From Dyadobacter soli (GTDB lineage: Bacteria > Bacteroidota > Bacteroidia > Cytophagales > Spirosomataceae): DNA of 64,000 bases. The translations under genes and the position numbers were made by a program. Location of the stretch: NCBI RefSeq assembly GCF_900101885.1, contig NZ_FNAN01000027.1, positions 45,216 through 109,215 on the forward strand, given 5' to 3'. Shown here piece by piece: positions 1 to 9,033 of this stretch (position 1 is the stretch's first letter; each line of letters starts with the position of its first letter). The notes beneath the pieces were generated by a model. That model was not told where the DNA came from. It saw only the letters and a program-made list of their open reading frames with translations, and ran no database searches.

Positions 1-282
1 TCTTTTGCCGAGCTCGACAAAGTCGCGGAGACAATGAAGACCTACCCTACCATGGAAATATTGCTCGAAGGCCATACCGACAACCAGGGCGAAGTGCAGA
101 AGAACGTGAAGCTCTCGGCCGACCGCGTGGAGCAGGTGAAGAAATACCTTTTATCCAAAGGCATCGACGGCAAGCGCATTCAGACCAAAGCGTGGGGACC
201 AGCGCGCCCGATCGCCAGCAACCTCACCGAACAGACCCGCCAAAAGAACCGCAGAGTAGAGTTTACGATTCTTAAAATCTAA
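1..282 (+). CDS. OmpA-family C-terminal peptidoglycan-binding domain (5' truncated by window edge)
   Basis: The reading frame is open from base 1 (TCT = Ser), so the gene begins upstream of the window and only its last 93 codons are present. The fragment shows the OmpA C-terminal fold signature: a GHTDNQG motif, then LSADR followed by an amphipathic helix, and a closing NRRVEFTI strand. In this family the Asp and Arg of these motifs hold the diaminopimelate of peptidoglycan, so the domain anchors an outer-membrane protein or lipoprotein to the wall. The N-terminal part (barrel, TPR or lipoprotein) cannot be seen. The assignment to the domain family is secure; the full protein is unknown. Confidence 0.88.
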   Translation, partial: SFAELDKVAETMKTYPTMEILLEGHTDNQGEVQKNVKLSADRVEQVKKYLLSKGIDGKRIQTKAWGPARPIASNLTEQTRQKNRRVEFTILKI

Positions 283-341
283 AAAATATCCTATAACAGG
301 AAATTTCCTTATTTTCGCGGCGTCCATCAGCGAACGCTATA

Positions 342-2198
342 ATGTCCCTCATCCAAACCAAAGAAACCCTGCGGTCAAGGCTCATACTCCTCCTTATTCT
401 CGTTGCAGGTCTTGCGTTGAGACTTCATAACCTCGATCGTTACAGTATTTTCTTCGATGAAGTGAGCACATTGCTGGTTAGCCAGGGCATTGTGTTGGAA
501 GGGGCCAATCAGAAAGAGGCATTTGCGTCCCGCGAGCTTTCCGATTCGCGTTTCTGGACTACACCGGCGTTTCCGCAACAGCAGGTATTGCGCACATTTA
601 CGGCCAACGAAATTTATACTCCCAAAGCATTCACGCCTGCCGAGTTTTGGGCACCTAAAAGCATTCAGGACTATTACGAGGCCATGACGCGGAGCGATAT
701 CGGGAACAGTCCGTTCTATTATGCGCTATTGCACCCGTGGATCGATATTTTTGGCTTTTCAGACTTTTCCATACGATTCTTCTCGGTCATTTTCAGCGTG
801 TTAATCATTGGTTTGACCTATCTTTTCGCAAAGCGGTTTTTCGGGGTCAATACTGCGTTGATCGCGGCGGGCATTACAGCCATCGAGCCATTCTTTATCG
901 CTTACAGCCATCAGGCCCGTAACTATTCGCTCACGTTTTTCCTTACGCTTGCAGCAACCTATTTCTTTTTACAAATTATCGAAGACAAGCCGGGCAAGGG
1001 AAACAAACTTTGGCTTTACGTGGGCTACGTTTTCACAGCCGGCCTGGGATTGCTTAGTCACTTTCTCGTGATTGCTGTATTGCTGGCACATGCGCTATAT
1101 GCATTGTTCTTCCTGCGGACGATCAAAGGCTGGGTCCGGATGGCCATTGCGGCGGTGTTCACACTTTCCGGGGTAACCTGGTGGCTGCTGTTCGGAGGTG
1201 GCGTTTATACTTTGTCATCCTTGCAGCATCAGGCGGAAAGATACCGGTACCAGGCCGAAACGGGCGGCAAGGTATTCGGCGATATATTACCGGCAACACC
1301 TTTGAATGTGTTTAACAAATCGCTGCCCATTTTTACCGACCTGATCATTTTCACCAATGGTCTTACCGATGCATTAGGAGGTAAAAAGAATGTGGCGGTA
1401 GCATTGTTGGCGGCATTGATACTCATTGTGTGGTATCGTTTCAAGGACAAAATCAACACGCCGGCCTGGCTTACTCCACGGTTTCCGTACTTGCTGATTA
1501 TTATCGCAGGATTATTTTATAACAATCATAAGCTGCAATTCAGCATTCTAAGCGTCAGCCTGTTTGCATTGTCATTCATTCCTGATTTACATAAAAATAC
1601 GACCCGCGAGCACCGGGCGCGCCTTTTGCTGCTGTATATCATGGCGCTCGTGCCTACATTGTTCCTCATTCTAATGTCCTTCAAAAACGGGCATACCTAC
1701 GGCATTATGCAGCGCTATTCGGGTTTTTCATTCCCGTATGTGATTATCCTGCTAAGCCTCTTGCTGCAATATTACGCTACTTTGAAGCATGAGTTCCTGG
1801 TACTTATTTTCGTGTTCCTCGCCGCGCAGCTTTATTTTGTGGGATTAAGGCTAAAAGAATTCTATGAGGACCGCTCGCCGAAATACGGCTATTTCGCGGT
1901 TCCACGAGTGCCGAACCCCTACTGGGAGGCTGCCCAAAAGATAAAGGCGAGCTACCAGCCAGGAGATACGATCTTTTACCCGGCCCCACGTTATGAAGTC
2001 CTTTCCGAAATGGACCGGACATTCCTGCCCTATTCCATCCACGATGCCCAGATTACGAACCTCTATTTTCCGAAAGACGCGCAATATGTGCAGGTCATGG
2101 ATATGGACCAAAGCCAGCGGATCTGGATCAAAAAACAAGGGCAGGCAGAGCCGCTGGAAATCATGAAACTGACCGGCAAACGTTACGGTTTTGAGTAA
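342..2198 (+). CDS. GT-C membrane glycosyltransferase (family 39/ArnT-like)
   Basis: This 618-residue protein has about a dozen hydrophobic segments starting near residue 13, and an Asp39-Glu40 pair in the first extracytoplasmic loop (motif FFDE). That pair is the usual acidic site of GT-C enzymes such as protein mannosyltransferases and ArnT, which take sugar from a polyprenyl-phosphate carrier. The C-terminal ~100 residues (from about 530) form a soluble, extracytoplasmic domain. It heads the envelope-glycan block and lies upstream of a polyprenyl-phosphate-type GT2 that could supply its donor. Donor and acceptor cannot be read from the sequence. A TATTTTCG box at 310-317 could be its -7 element, but no -33 element is clear. 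Confidence 0.82.
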   Translation: MSLIQTKETLRSRLILLLILVAGLALRLHNLDRYSIFFDEVSTLLVSQGIVLEGANQKEAFASRELSDSRFWTTPAFPQQQVLRTFTANEIYTPKAFTPAEFWAPKSIQDYYEAMTRSDIGNSPFYYALLHPWIDIFGFSDFSIRFFSVIFSVLIIGLTYLFAKRFFGVNTALIAAGITAIEPFFIAYSHQARNYSLTFFLTLAATYFFLQIIEDKPGKGNKLWLYVGYVFTAGLGLLSHFLVIAVLLAHALYALFFLRTIKGWVRMAIAAVFTLSGVTWWLLFGGGVYTLSSLQHQAERYRYQAETGGKVFGDILPATPLNVFNKSLPIFTDLIIFTNGLTDALGGKKNVAVALLAALILIVWYRFKDKINTPAWLTPRFPYLLIIIAGLFYNNHKLQFSILSVSLFALSFIPDLHKNTTREHRARLLLLYIMALVPTLFLILMSFKNGHTYGIMQRYSGFSFPYVIILLSLLLQYYATLKHEFLVLIFVFLAAQLYFVGLRLKEFYEDRSPKYGYFAVPRVPNPYWEAAQKIKASYQPGDTIFYPAPRYEVLSEMDRTFLPYSIHDAQITNLYFPKDAQYVQVMDMDQSQRIWIKKQGQAEPLEIMKLTGKRYGFE

Positions 2199-2272
2199 GC
2201 GGCAAGGTTGTTTTAACAGAGCCGTCCAATAACATTTCGTATATTGCGGACTTAAAACCGAAGATCTGGCCG

Positions 2273-2280
2273 TTATTTTG
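2273..2280 (+). promoter_or_regulatory. Candidate -7 box for the transketolase/epimerase gene set
   Basis: TTATTTTG followed by CAGGC resembles the Bacteroidota -7 consensus TAnnTTTG with one mismatch, and lies 36 nt before the ATG at 2316. No convincing -33 TTG is seen at the expected 19-nt spacing, so this is tentative. Confidence 0.3.
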
Positions 2281-2315
2281 CAGGCAATTACTTACATCGA
2301 CATACAACATCTGGC

Positions 2316-3143
2316 ATGACAGCAGCAGAGATATTAAAAGACCCTAAACAGTTGAGCGGCGAGCTTCGCCTGAAAATCCTGGGCCTTTACCACCAGGCCA
2401 ATGCAGGCCACATAGGTTGCTCGCTCAGCTGTATCGATCTGATGATCGCGGTCCTTTTTCTCCAAAAATCGGCCGACGATACATTCATTCTTTCCAAAGG
2501 CCATGCAGCGGCGGCACTTTACGCGTGCCTGAATACCCTGGGTGAAATCACAGACGATGAGCTGGCGACTTTCTACCTCGACGGTACCACATTGCCCGCC
2601 CACCCGGCACCGCGGCAGTACAAAGGCATCCCGTTTGCCACCGGCTCCCTGGGCCACGGATTACCTATTGCAACCGGCATTGCGCACGCGGCAAAGGTGG
2701 CCGATGATGGTACCTATTCGTTCACGCTGCTGTCTGACGGGGAAACCAATGAAGGAACCACCTGGGAAGCGGCGCATTACGCCATTCAGAACCAACTGGA
2801 CAACCTTTTCATGTTCATCGATAAGAACGGCCTGCAAGGCTTCGGGTTCACCGATAAAGTACTGGGCGAGACCGCTTCGGTTGAAAAATGGAAAGCGATC
2901 GGCTTCGAAACCGTCGAAGTGGATGGTCACGATATTGAAGCCATCAGCGCGGCGATCAGCGAATTGAAAGAGCATAAGAACGGGTTACCCAAAGCGATTA
3001 TCGCCAATACCGTGAAAGGAAAAGGGGTTTCTTACATGGAAAACAGATTGGAATGGCATTACCTGCCCATGAATAAAGACCAGTATGAGCAAGCTACACT
3101 GGAAGTAAAGGAACGTTATCTTAATGAATTGACGAATGCTTGA
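2316..3143 (+). CDS. Transketolase-like enzyme, N-terminal (pyrophosphate-binding) subunit
   Basis: The 275-residue protein is the first half of a split thiamine-diphosphate transketolase. Visible elements are GHIGCSLS (His32), SKGHA (His63), SLGHG (111-115) and the diphosphate/Mg loop running from Asp141 (SDGETNEG) to Asn171 (KNGLQ), with the WEA motif between them. Split transketolases of about 270 and 310 residues act as heterodimers; the matching second half is at 5210-6130. The usual GDG of the metal loop reads SDG here (Ser140). The stop overlaps the start of the epimerase/glycosyltransferase gene by 8 nt, so the two are translated together. Context points to modification of an activated sugar and not the pentose phosphate pathway, but the substrate is unknown. 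Confidence 0.85.
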   Translation: MTAAEILKDPKQLSGELRLKILGLYHQANAGHIGCSLSCIDLMIAVLFLQKSADDTFILSKGHAAAALYACLNTLGEITDDELATFYLDGTTLPAHPAPRQYKGIPFATGSLGHGLPIATGIAHAAKVADDGTYSFTLLSDGETNEGTTWEAAHYAIQNQLDNLFMFIDKNGLQGFGFTDKVLGETASVEKWKAIGFETVEVDGHDIEAISAAISELKEHKNGLPKAIIANTVKGKGVSYMENRLEWHYLPMNKDQYEQATLEVKERYLNELTNA

Positions 3144-5130
3144 TCATTTACCGGTTTACCGCGATAAAATAGCGGCATTAAAAGGGCCAGTTTTTGTTTT
3201 CGGTGCCAGCGGCTTCATCGGCGCCAATCTCTTCAATGATATATTCAAAATACGGAAGGATTGCTACGCGGTAACGCACGACGCTACCAAAGCATGGCGC
3301 CTGAAACTCCTGAATGTGCCGTTTGAAAACATCATTCACTGCGACATTCTTTCCGACAATTCGATCAAGGAGGTATTTGAAAAGTACAAACCGCAAACGA
3401 TTTTCAACCTTGCCGCTTACGGTGCGTACAGCAAGCAGAACAATGTAAACCTGACCTACGAGACGAACGTGCTCGGGACGGTGAACATCCTGCAAAACTG
3501 CACGAAGGAGATGGTATACATCCATGCCGGGAGCAGTTCGGAATATGGTTTCAACTGTACTTCGCCCAAGGAAACGGACCGCGTGGAGCCGAACAGCCAT
3601 TATGCGGTTTCCAAGGTGTCGGCGGCCTATTTGCTGGAATATTATGCCAAAGTAGCGGGGCTGAAAACGCTCAACCTGCGCCTCTACTCTATTTACGGAT
3701 ACTGGGAAGAGCCCGACCGGCTGATCCCCCGCCTGATTGAGAATGCACGTAAAAAAGGACTCCCGTCGCTGGTATCACCCGATATCAGCCGTGATTTCGT
3801 GTTTGTAGAAGACTGCGTGGAGGCGTTCCTGGACGCGGCATTGAAAATCGACGACGAAAAATCCGGGCGCTCTTATAACATCGCCACGGGTCGTAAAACG
3901 ACCATGGGCGACCTTGTGGAAGTTACCCGCAAGGCATTCAACATTGCCAAAGAGCCGGAATGGGGCAGCATGTCGAACCGCAAATGGGATCTGGCCGAAT
4001 GGTTTGGTGACCCTACCGCATTCGAAAACGATTTCGGATGGAAAGCGAGAACTTCGTTGGAAGACGGGCTGGTGCGTTACAGTCAATGGCAGGACGCCGT
4101 GCAATATGAAACGCGCCTGATCCCCGCTTTCGAAAATCCGAAGCTTAACCCGATTATCACGGCCATCATAGCGTGTTACAAGGACGCGCAGGCGATCCCG
4201 TTCATGTACGAGCGCCTGGTGAAGACTTTTAACGAGCTGAAAGTACGCTACGAGATCATTTTCGTGAACGACAGTTCGCCTGATAACCAGGAGGAAGTGA
4301 TTAATGCAATTTGCGACAAAGATCCTAATGTAGTGGGAATCAGCCATTCGCGAAATTTCGGTTCACAATCTGCATTCCTGAGCGGGATGGAGATCGCTAC
4401 CGGCGACTGCGTGGTGCTCATGGACGGCGATTTGCAGGATCCGCCTGAGATTATCCCGGCATTCTATGAAAAATGGATGGACGGCTACGACGTCGTGTAC
4501 GGCGTACGCGTGCAGCGCGAAATGAAACCGCATATTCATTTCTTCTATAAATCATTCTATAAGGTATTCCAGGGGCTAAGTTACATTCCTATCCCGCGTG
4601 ACGCCGGCGATTTTTCGATGATCGACCGGAAAGTGGTGAAGGAATTGGTGGACTTGCCCGAAACGGAGCAATTTCTGCGCGGCTTGCGTGCGTGGGTAGG
4701 TTTCAAACAAACCGGTGTGCCTTATGTTCGTCCCGAGAGGATGTTCGGCGTATCGACCAACAACTGGACGAAGAATATCTGGTGGGCCAAAAAGGCGATC
4801 TTCTCGTTCAGTTTTGCTCCGTTGGAATTAATGAGTTATGCGGGTTTTGCATTGACCGGGCTCTCGATTCTGGGCATTGTCTGGCAAATCCTGGCAAAAT
4901 TCTTTTTCTATCCGGATACGCCACGAGGCCTTAGCACCGTCATTATATTGGTAGTCTTCTTCGGCGGACTTACCATCCTCGGCATTTCGTTTTTGGGAGA
5001 ATACATTACCAAAATATTCGAGGAAACGAAGAAGCGGCCGAAGTACATCCGCACCAGGATACGCCGTGGCCCGAAGGCTTATAAAACCGCCGACGAGATC
5101 CGCGCATTGGTGAAACAACTGAGAAAGTAG
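3136..5130 (+). CDS. Fusion: NAD-dependent epimerase/dehydratase + GT2 polyprenyl-phosphate glycosyltransferase
   Basis: Residues 1 to about 320 form an extended short-chain dehydrogenase: GASGFIG (Gly23-Gly29) binds NAD, and Ser133-135 with Tyr156xxxLys160 make the catalytic set typical of nucleotide-sugar epimerases and dehydratases. From about residue 333 a complete GT2 domain follows, with VNDSSPDN and an Asp430-Gly-Asp432 metal motif. Two C-terminal membrane helices (about 560-620) and a basic tail place it with GtrB/ArnC/DPM1-like enzymes that load sugar onto a polyprenyl phosphate. The two activities are normally separate proteins. The joined protein could make a nucleotide sugar and pass it directly to the lipid carrier. 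It lies between the two transketolase halves. Confidence 0.85.
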   Translation: MLDHLPVYRDKIAALKGPVFVFGASGFIGANLFNDIFKIRKDCYAVTHDATKAWRLKLLNVPFENIIHCDILSDNSIKEVFEKYKPQTIFNLAAYGAYSKQNNVNLTYETNVLGTVNILQNCTKEMVYIHAGSSSEYGFNCTSPKETDRVEPNSHYAVSKVSAAYLLEYYAKVAGLKTLNLRLYSIYGYWEEPDRLIPRLIENARKKGLPSLVSPDISRDFVFVEDCVEAFLDAALKIDDEKSGRSYNIATGRKTTMGDLVEVTRKAFNIAKEPEWGSMSNRKWDLAEWFGDPTAFENDFGWKARTSLEDGLVRYSQWQDAVQYETRLIPAFENPKLNPIITAIIACYKDAQAIPFMYERLVKTFNELKVRYEIIFVNDSSPDNQEEVINAICDKDPNVVGISHSRNFGSQSAFLSGMEIATGDCVVLMDGDLQDPPEIIPAFYEKWMDGYDVVYGVRVQREMKPHIHFFYKSFYKVFQGLSYIPIPRDAGDFSMIDRKVVKELVDLPETEQFLRGLRAWVGFKQTGVPYVRPERMFGVSTNNWTKNIWWAKKAIFSFSFAPLELMSYAGFALTGLSILGIVWQILAKFFFYPDTPRGLSTVIILVVFFGGLTILGISFLGEYITKIFEETKKRPKYIRTRIRRGPKAYKTADEIRALVKQLRK

Positions 5131-5209
5131 CTAAATTGCGTAATATCAACCGACTAGGCAACTAATCCATTTAAGTTAAGCATTCAATCGGCGCAGCGCC
5201 CACTTAACG

Positions 5210-6130
5210 ATGAGAAAAGAATTTTCAACAGCCATAGAAGAGCTTGCGGTAGCAGACGACTCCGTTATCTTCATCACAGGCGATTTAGGATATAACGCAT
5301 TGGAAAATTTGCAGGCCAAAATGGGCAAGCGGTTTATCAATGCGGGTGTGGCAGAGCAGAATATGGTAGGTGTAGCCGCCGGCTTTGCGCACAAGGGTTA
5401 CAAGGTATTTTGTTACAGCATTGCACCATTTATCGTGTACCGCTGCCTCGAACAGTTCCGCAACGACGTATGTTTCAACAACTTACCGGTATTCCTGGTA
5501 GGCAACGGTGGCGGTTACGGATACGGCATCATGGGCAGCAGCCACCATAGCATCGAAGATCTGGCGTGCCTGAGCGGTCAGCAGAATGCGCAAGTATGGG
5601 TGCCTGCCTTCGCCGACGAGGTAATACCGGTCGTACAGCAAATTGCCGCGGACGCGCGCCCCGCGTACCTGCGCCTGGGAGCGGGCAAAACCACTCCTGC
5701 GAACAGCTATCTCACGGGCTCATTCAAAGTAATACACCAGCCGGCTAATGCAGAAATGACCGTTTTCGCATTGGGACCGGTTGCGAACAATGTATTATCG
5801 GCATTGGGGCTCGCCCCGGAGCTCGCTGAAAAAGTGAATGTAGTTACTGCCCTGCATTTCCCGCTCGAACTGACGGACGAACTGATCGCATTGATCCGGA
5901 AAGCACCGGCGCTTCTTGTCGCCGAAGAGCATATCAGCACGGGCGGGCTCGCTCAGCAGCTTTCGGTGCAATTGCTGGAAAAAGGCATTTTCCCTTCGGT
6001 ATTTAAAAGTATCAAGGCGGAAGGTTATCCGAATGCCCGCTACGGCAGCCAGAGCTACCACCAGAAACTTTCCGGCCTCGACGCGGATTCGATCTTGTCG
6101 AGCATCAGCCAACTAATGATCACGGCATGA
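5210..6130 (+). CDS. Transketolase-like enzyme, C-terminal (pyrimidine-binding) subunit
   Basis: This 306-residue protein is the second half of the split transketolase. AGVAEQNMVG carries Glu49, the residue that activates the thiamine ring in this superfamily. GSSHHSIEDL (His112/His113) matches the conserved His region that lines the substrate channel. The C-terminal third has the transketolase_C fold, ending in SxxxYHQK-type sequence. It should pair with the 2316-3143 product although the two genes are about 2 kb apart, separated by the epimerase-GT2 fusion. The stop overlaps the next gene's ATG by 4 nt (ATGA), which indicates one transcript. Confidence 0.86.
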   Translation: MRKEFSTAIEELAVADDSVIFITGDLGYNALENLQAKMGKRFINAGVAEQNMVGVAAGFAHKGYKVFCYSIAPFIVYRCLEQFRNDVCFNNLPVFLVGNGGGYGYGIMGSSHHSIEDLACLSGQQNAQVWVPAFADEVIPVVQQIAADARPAYLRLGAGKTTPANSYLTGSFKVIHQPANAEMTVFALGPVANNVLSALGLAPELAEKVNVVTALHFPLELTDELIALIRKAPALLVAEEHISTGGLAQQLSVQLLEKGIFPSVFKSIKAEGYPNARYGSQSYHQKLSGLDADSILSSISQLMITA

Positions 6131-7821
6131 CGAAAAAGGCTTTTACCATTATTCTGAGCCTGATCCTGCTGTTACCCGTTGCCATTTATTTCACGGTATG
6201 GGATTACTATGCCATCAATATTCCCAAGTGGGACGACCACGCGCTGAAAAAATTCATCGCCGAGTACGCGCAGGCTGGCGACTGGCAGGGGAAAATCCAG
6301 GCACTTTTCAGGCAGCACAACGAGCACCGCATTGCGCTGACGCGACTATTCGCGTGGATCGACTATGCTGTTTTCGGGCACCTCAACTACCGGCACCTGA
6401 TGACCGCGGGCAACGTATTGCTCCTGGCCGCCATTCCGCTCTGGTATGACCTGCTGAAAAAGAATAAAAAGCCGCTTTTTGCATTGGTACCCATCCCGTT
6501 CCTGTGGATGACGCTGGCGTTTTGGGAGAATATGTATTGGGGCATGTCGGCTGTGCAGAATTTCGGGGTGGTAACGCTCGTGCTTTGGACTTTGTACCTG
6601 GTTATCAATCCCAAAGTACTCCCTTTTTCCGTCGCTATCTTACTCAGCGTGGTTACCGTTCTTACGAGCGGCAATGGCCTGATGGTACTTCCGCTGGGTG
6701 CATTACTCCTTTTCCTGGCAGGCAACCGGAAGCGTTTTGCATTGTGGACGATCATCAGCATTGCGGAGATCTTCTGTTATTTTTATTGGTATAAAAAACC
6801 TGATTACAACCCGGAATCGAAAGCCGGTATCGTGCAGCTCGCGAAAGGCTACATGGCGTTCCTGGGCTCGTTTGCGGAATGTATTCCCGTGCTGGATCAC
6901 GTGAAAGTTTGCATTTTCCTCGGTGTAGTGCTGTTTCTGGTCGCGGTTTCCATTGCTTCCACAACACTTTTCCGAATCGTCCGAAACAAATATTCCCACA
7001 AATTCGAACGGACTACCGATCTCTTCTGCCTGGGCGCGATCCTGTTCATCCTCGGCACAGCGGCGATTGTCGTTCACGGCCGCGCGGGTTTCGGGTTCGA
7101 TGTGCTTATTGCGAGTAAAATCAAAATTTACTCGGTGCTGTTGCTAATCATCGCCTACATCTACGTGGTGGTCCCGATACGTGGCAGTTTCCTTTCGCCT
7201 TATATCACTGCGATCGTCGCGTTGGCGGTGACATTCAACGTGTTCAGCTACCATTACCATCTGGTGGATGCTTATAACCTGAGAAAGCAAATGGTAACCT
7301 CGCAGTTCAACTGGACCTACACGGACAAGTCGTTGAAATACCCGGCGGACACCTCATTCGAGGCTAATATCGTGCAGAAAACACCGGTCATTTACGACAA
7401 ATGGCTGCCGCTCATCGCCATTGCCGATCGCCAGAATTACGCCGGAAGCTCACGCGGGATGGTCGATTTGTACGATAAAACCAAATTCACCACCGACACC
7501 GCATCCATTAAAATAAACAACACCTCGTTCACCAGCCAGCGGTTGCAGGACAGCGGGGTGTACGTACTGCTCAGCTCGGATGAAAGCTATTACATTTTCC
7601 CGGCGCTGCGCACGCGTAACACGAGCCGCAAGCAGTTGTTCCTGAAACAATATTACTTTGCCCCCGGCTACTACGCCGATATCCCGTTCCCGGAAATGGA
7701 CAAAGGCACTTACAAAGTGGCGCTCATCCATCAGCAGGGCAACGAAACCGGCATTTTGTTCAAAGATCAGCGGGTAACCGTCAAAGCATCGCGTAAAAAA
7801 GAAGTGAAAGTTAACTGGTAA
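6127..7821 (+). CDS. Multi-span membrane protein of the glycan cluster, GT-C-like architecture
   Basis: The 564-residue protein begins with a signal-anchor, then an extracytoplasmic loop carrying WDDH near residues 37-40 and NEHR near residue 66, followed by about ten hydrophobic spans and a soluble C-terminal domain of about 170 residues. An acidic pair in the first loop plus many spans is the layout of GT-C glycosyltransferases, but I cannot place it in a named family. Its ATG overlaps the stop of the transketolase C subunit, and the acyltransferase gene follows 2 nt later, so it belongs to the same glycan operon. A sugar-transfer or flippase-like role is inference. Confidence 0.6.
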   Translation: MTKKAFTIILSLILLLPVAIYFTVWDYYAINIPKWDDHALKKFIAEYAQAGDWQGKIQALFRQHNEHRIALTRLFAWIDYAVFGHLNYRHLMTAGNVLLLAAIPLWYDLLKKNKKPLFALVPIPFLWMTLAFWENMYWGMSAVQNFGVVTLVLWTLYLVINPKVLPFSVAILLSVVTVLTSGNGLMVLPLGALLLFLAGNRKRFALWTIISIAEIFCYFYWYKKPDYNPESKAGIVQLAKGYMAFLGSFAECIPVLDHVKVCIFLGVVLFLVAVSIASTTLFRIVRNKYSHKFERTTDLFCLGAILFILGTAAIVVHGRAGFGFDVLIASKIKIYSVLLLIIAYIYVVVPIRGSFLSPYITAIVALAVTFNVFSYHYHLVDAYNLRKQMVTSQFNWTYTDKSLKYPADTSFEANIVQKTPVIYDKWLPLIAIADRQNYAGSSRGMVDLYDKTKFTTDTASIKINNTSFTSQRLQDSGVYVLLSSDESYYIFPALRTRNTSRKQLFLKQYYFAPGYYADIPFPEMDKGTYKVALIHQQGNETGILFKDQRVTVKASRKKEVKVNW

Positions 7822-7823
7822 CC

Positions 7824-8960
7824 ATGCGCACCAATTCGGAAGGACACATTATTCAACTTGACGGCGTGCGCTTTATTGCAGTGGGGCTTGTTCTGCTCGA
7901 TCACCTGATCGTGGAGATCAACATCATCCCGTTCGGTGCGCTGGGCGTGACGATTTTCTTCGTGCTAAGCGGTTTCCTGATCTCACGCATTTTGCTTAAA
8001 AGCAAGGAAAAAACGTACGGAACGCCGGGCGGTTTCAAAAAATACCTCCGCAAGTTCCTGATCCGCAGAACGATCCGGATTTTCCCGGTTTACTACCTCA
8101 TCATCGCCATATTGTTTATCCTCAATGTGCCGCCCGTCCGCGATAAGCTGGCGTGGCTCGCATTGTACGGTACCAACATTTACATTGCCCTGCACAAAAC
8201 CTGGATGGGCTCGGTGGACCATTTGTGGTCGCTGGCGGTGGAAGAGCAGGTGTACCTTTTCTTTCCATTCCTGATATTCTTCATTCCAAAGAATAAACTG
8301 GTGCCTGTTTTAGGCTTAATGGGCATTTTCAGCATTCTACTGCGCGCTTACATTTTCTATTCCGGCAGAATACCGGGTACCAACTTCGTCACGATGGGTG
8401 AATGGACCGTCGCGTATGTATCCACGCCCGCGTGCTTCGATTCGTTCGCATTGGGTGGGCTCATGGCCTGGATGCAGCTGTATAAGAGCGAGTTGTTTGT
8501 CAAATTCTTCAACAAATCGTGGCCGGTACTGCTCGGCTTGCTGGGTTGGGTGCTGGTACAATGGTGGGCCAAATCGCTCGCGCAGCCCTTCAACTTCCCG
8601 TACGTGGTACTCGACAGAACCATGTCGTCCATTTTCGGGTTTATGCTCATAGGACGCGCTGTGATGGGTTTCAAGGGTTGGATGGCCGCGTTTCTTGAAA
8701 ATCCCGTTTGTATTTATCTTGGTAAAATCAGCTATGGCCTGTACCTGTACCACAATTTTGTATACAACCACTTTCACAGCGGTCCCATGCACCCGACGGT
8801 CAGGCTTTTCCGGAAAATCTATCAATATGTCCCCAGCCTCGAAGGCAATATTGCGTTCGAAGCAATGGTCGTAGTGGCGCTCACTATCATGGTGGCGTCG
8901 GTTTCGTGGCATTTCTTCGAGAAACCGATTAATGCCCTGAAAGACAAGTACGCTTACTAA
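7824..8960 (+). CDS. Acyltransferase-3 family membrane protein (OafA-like)
   Basis: The 378-residue protein has about ten membrane segments and the acyltransferase-3 signatures: IQLDGVRFIAV at the start, a His in the first helix (LLDHL), then FFVLSGFLIS and a short arginine-rich loop (IRRTIRIF) on the cytoplasmic side. Members move acetyl or other acyl groups from the cytoplasm onto surface polysaccharides, lipids or peptidoglycan. It follows the preceding membrane protein by 2 nt and precedes a GT2 gene, so O-acylation of the glycan made by this cluster is the natural role. The acceptor is not determined by the sequence. Confidence 0.88.
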   Translation: MRTNSEGHIIQLDGVRFIAVGLVLLDHLIVEINIIPFGALGVTIFFVLSGFLISRILLKSKEKTYGTPGGFKKYLRKFLIRRTIRIFPVYYLIIAILFILNVPPVRDKLAWLALYGTNIYIALHKTWMGSVDHLWSLAVEEQVYLFFPFLIFFIPKNKLVPVLGLMGIFSILLRAYIFYSGRIPGTNFVTMGEWTVAYVSTPACFDSFALGGLMAWMQLYKSELFVKFFNKSWPVLLGLLGWVLVQWWAKSLAQPFNFPYVVLDRTMSSIFGFMLIGRAVMGFKGWMAAFLENPVCIYLGKISYGLYLYHNFVYNHFHSGPMHPTVRLFRKIYQYVPSLEGNIAFEAMVVVALTIMVASVSWHFFEKPINALKDKYAY

Positions 8961-9033
8961 ATAATGAACCCCCATAGCCCGGTTACAGGCTTTATTTATT
9001 AATTTCGCGCAACCATACCAAATACGCTTTTGC

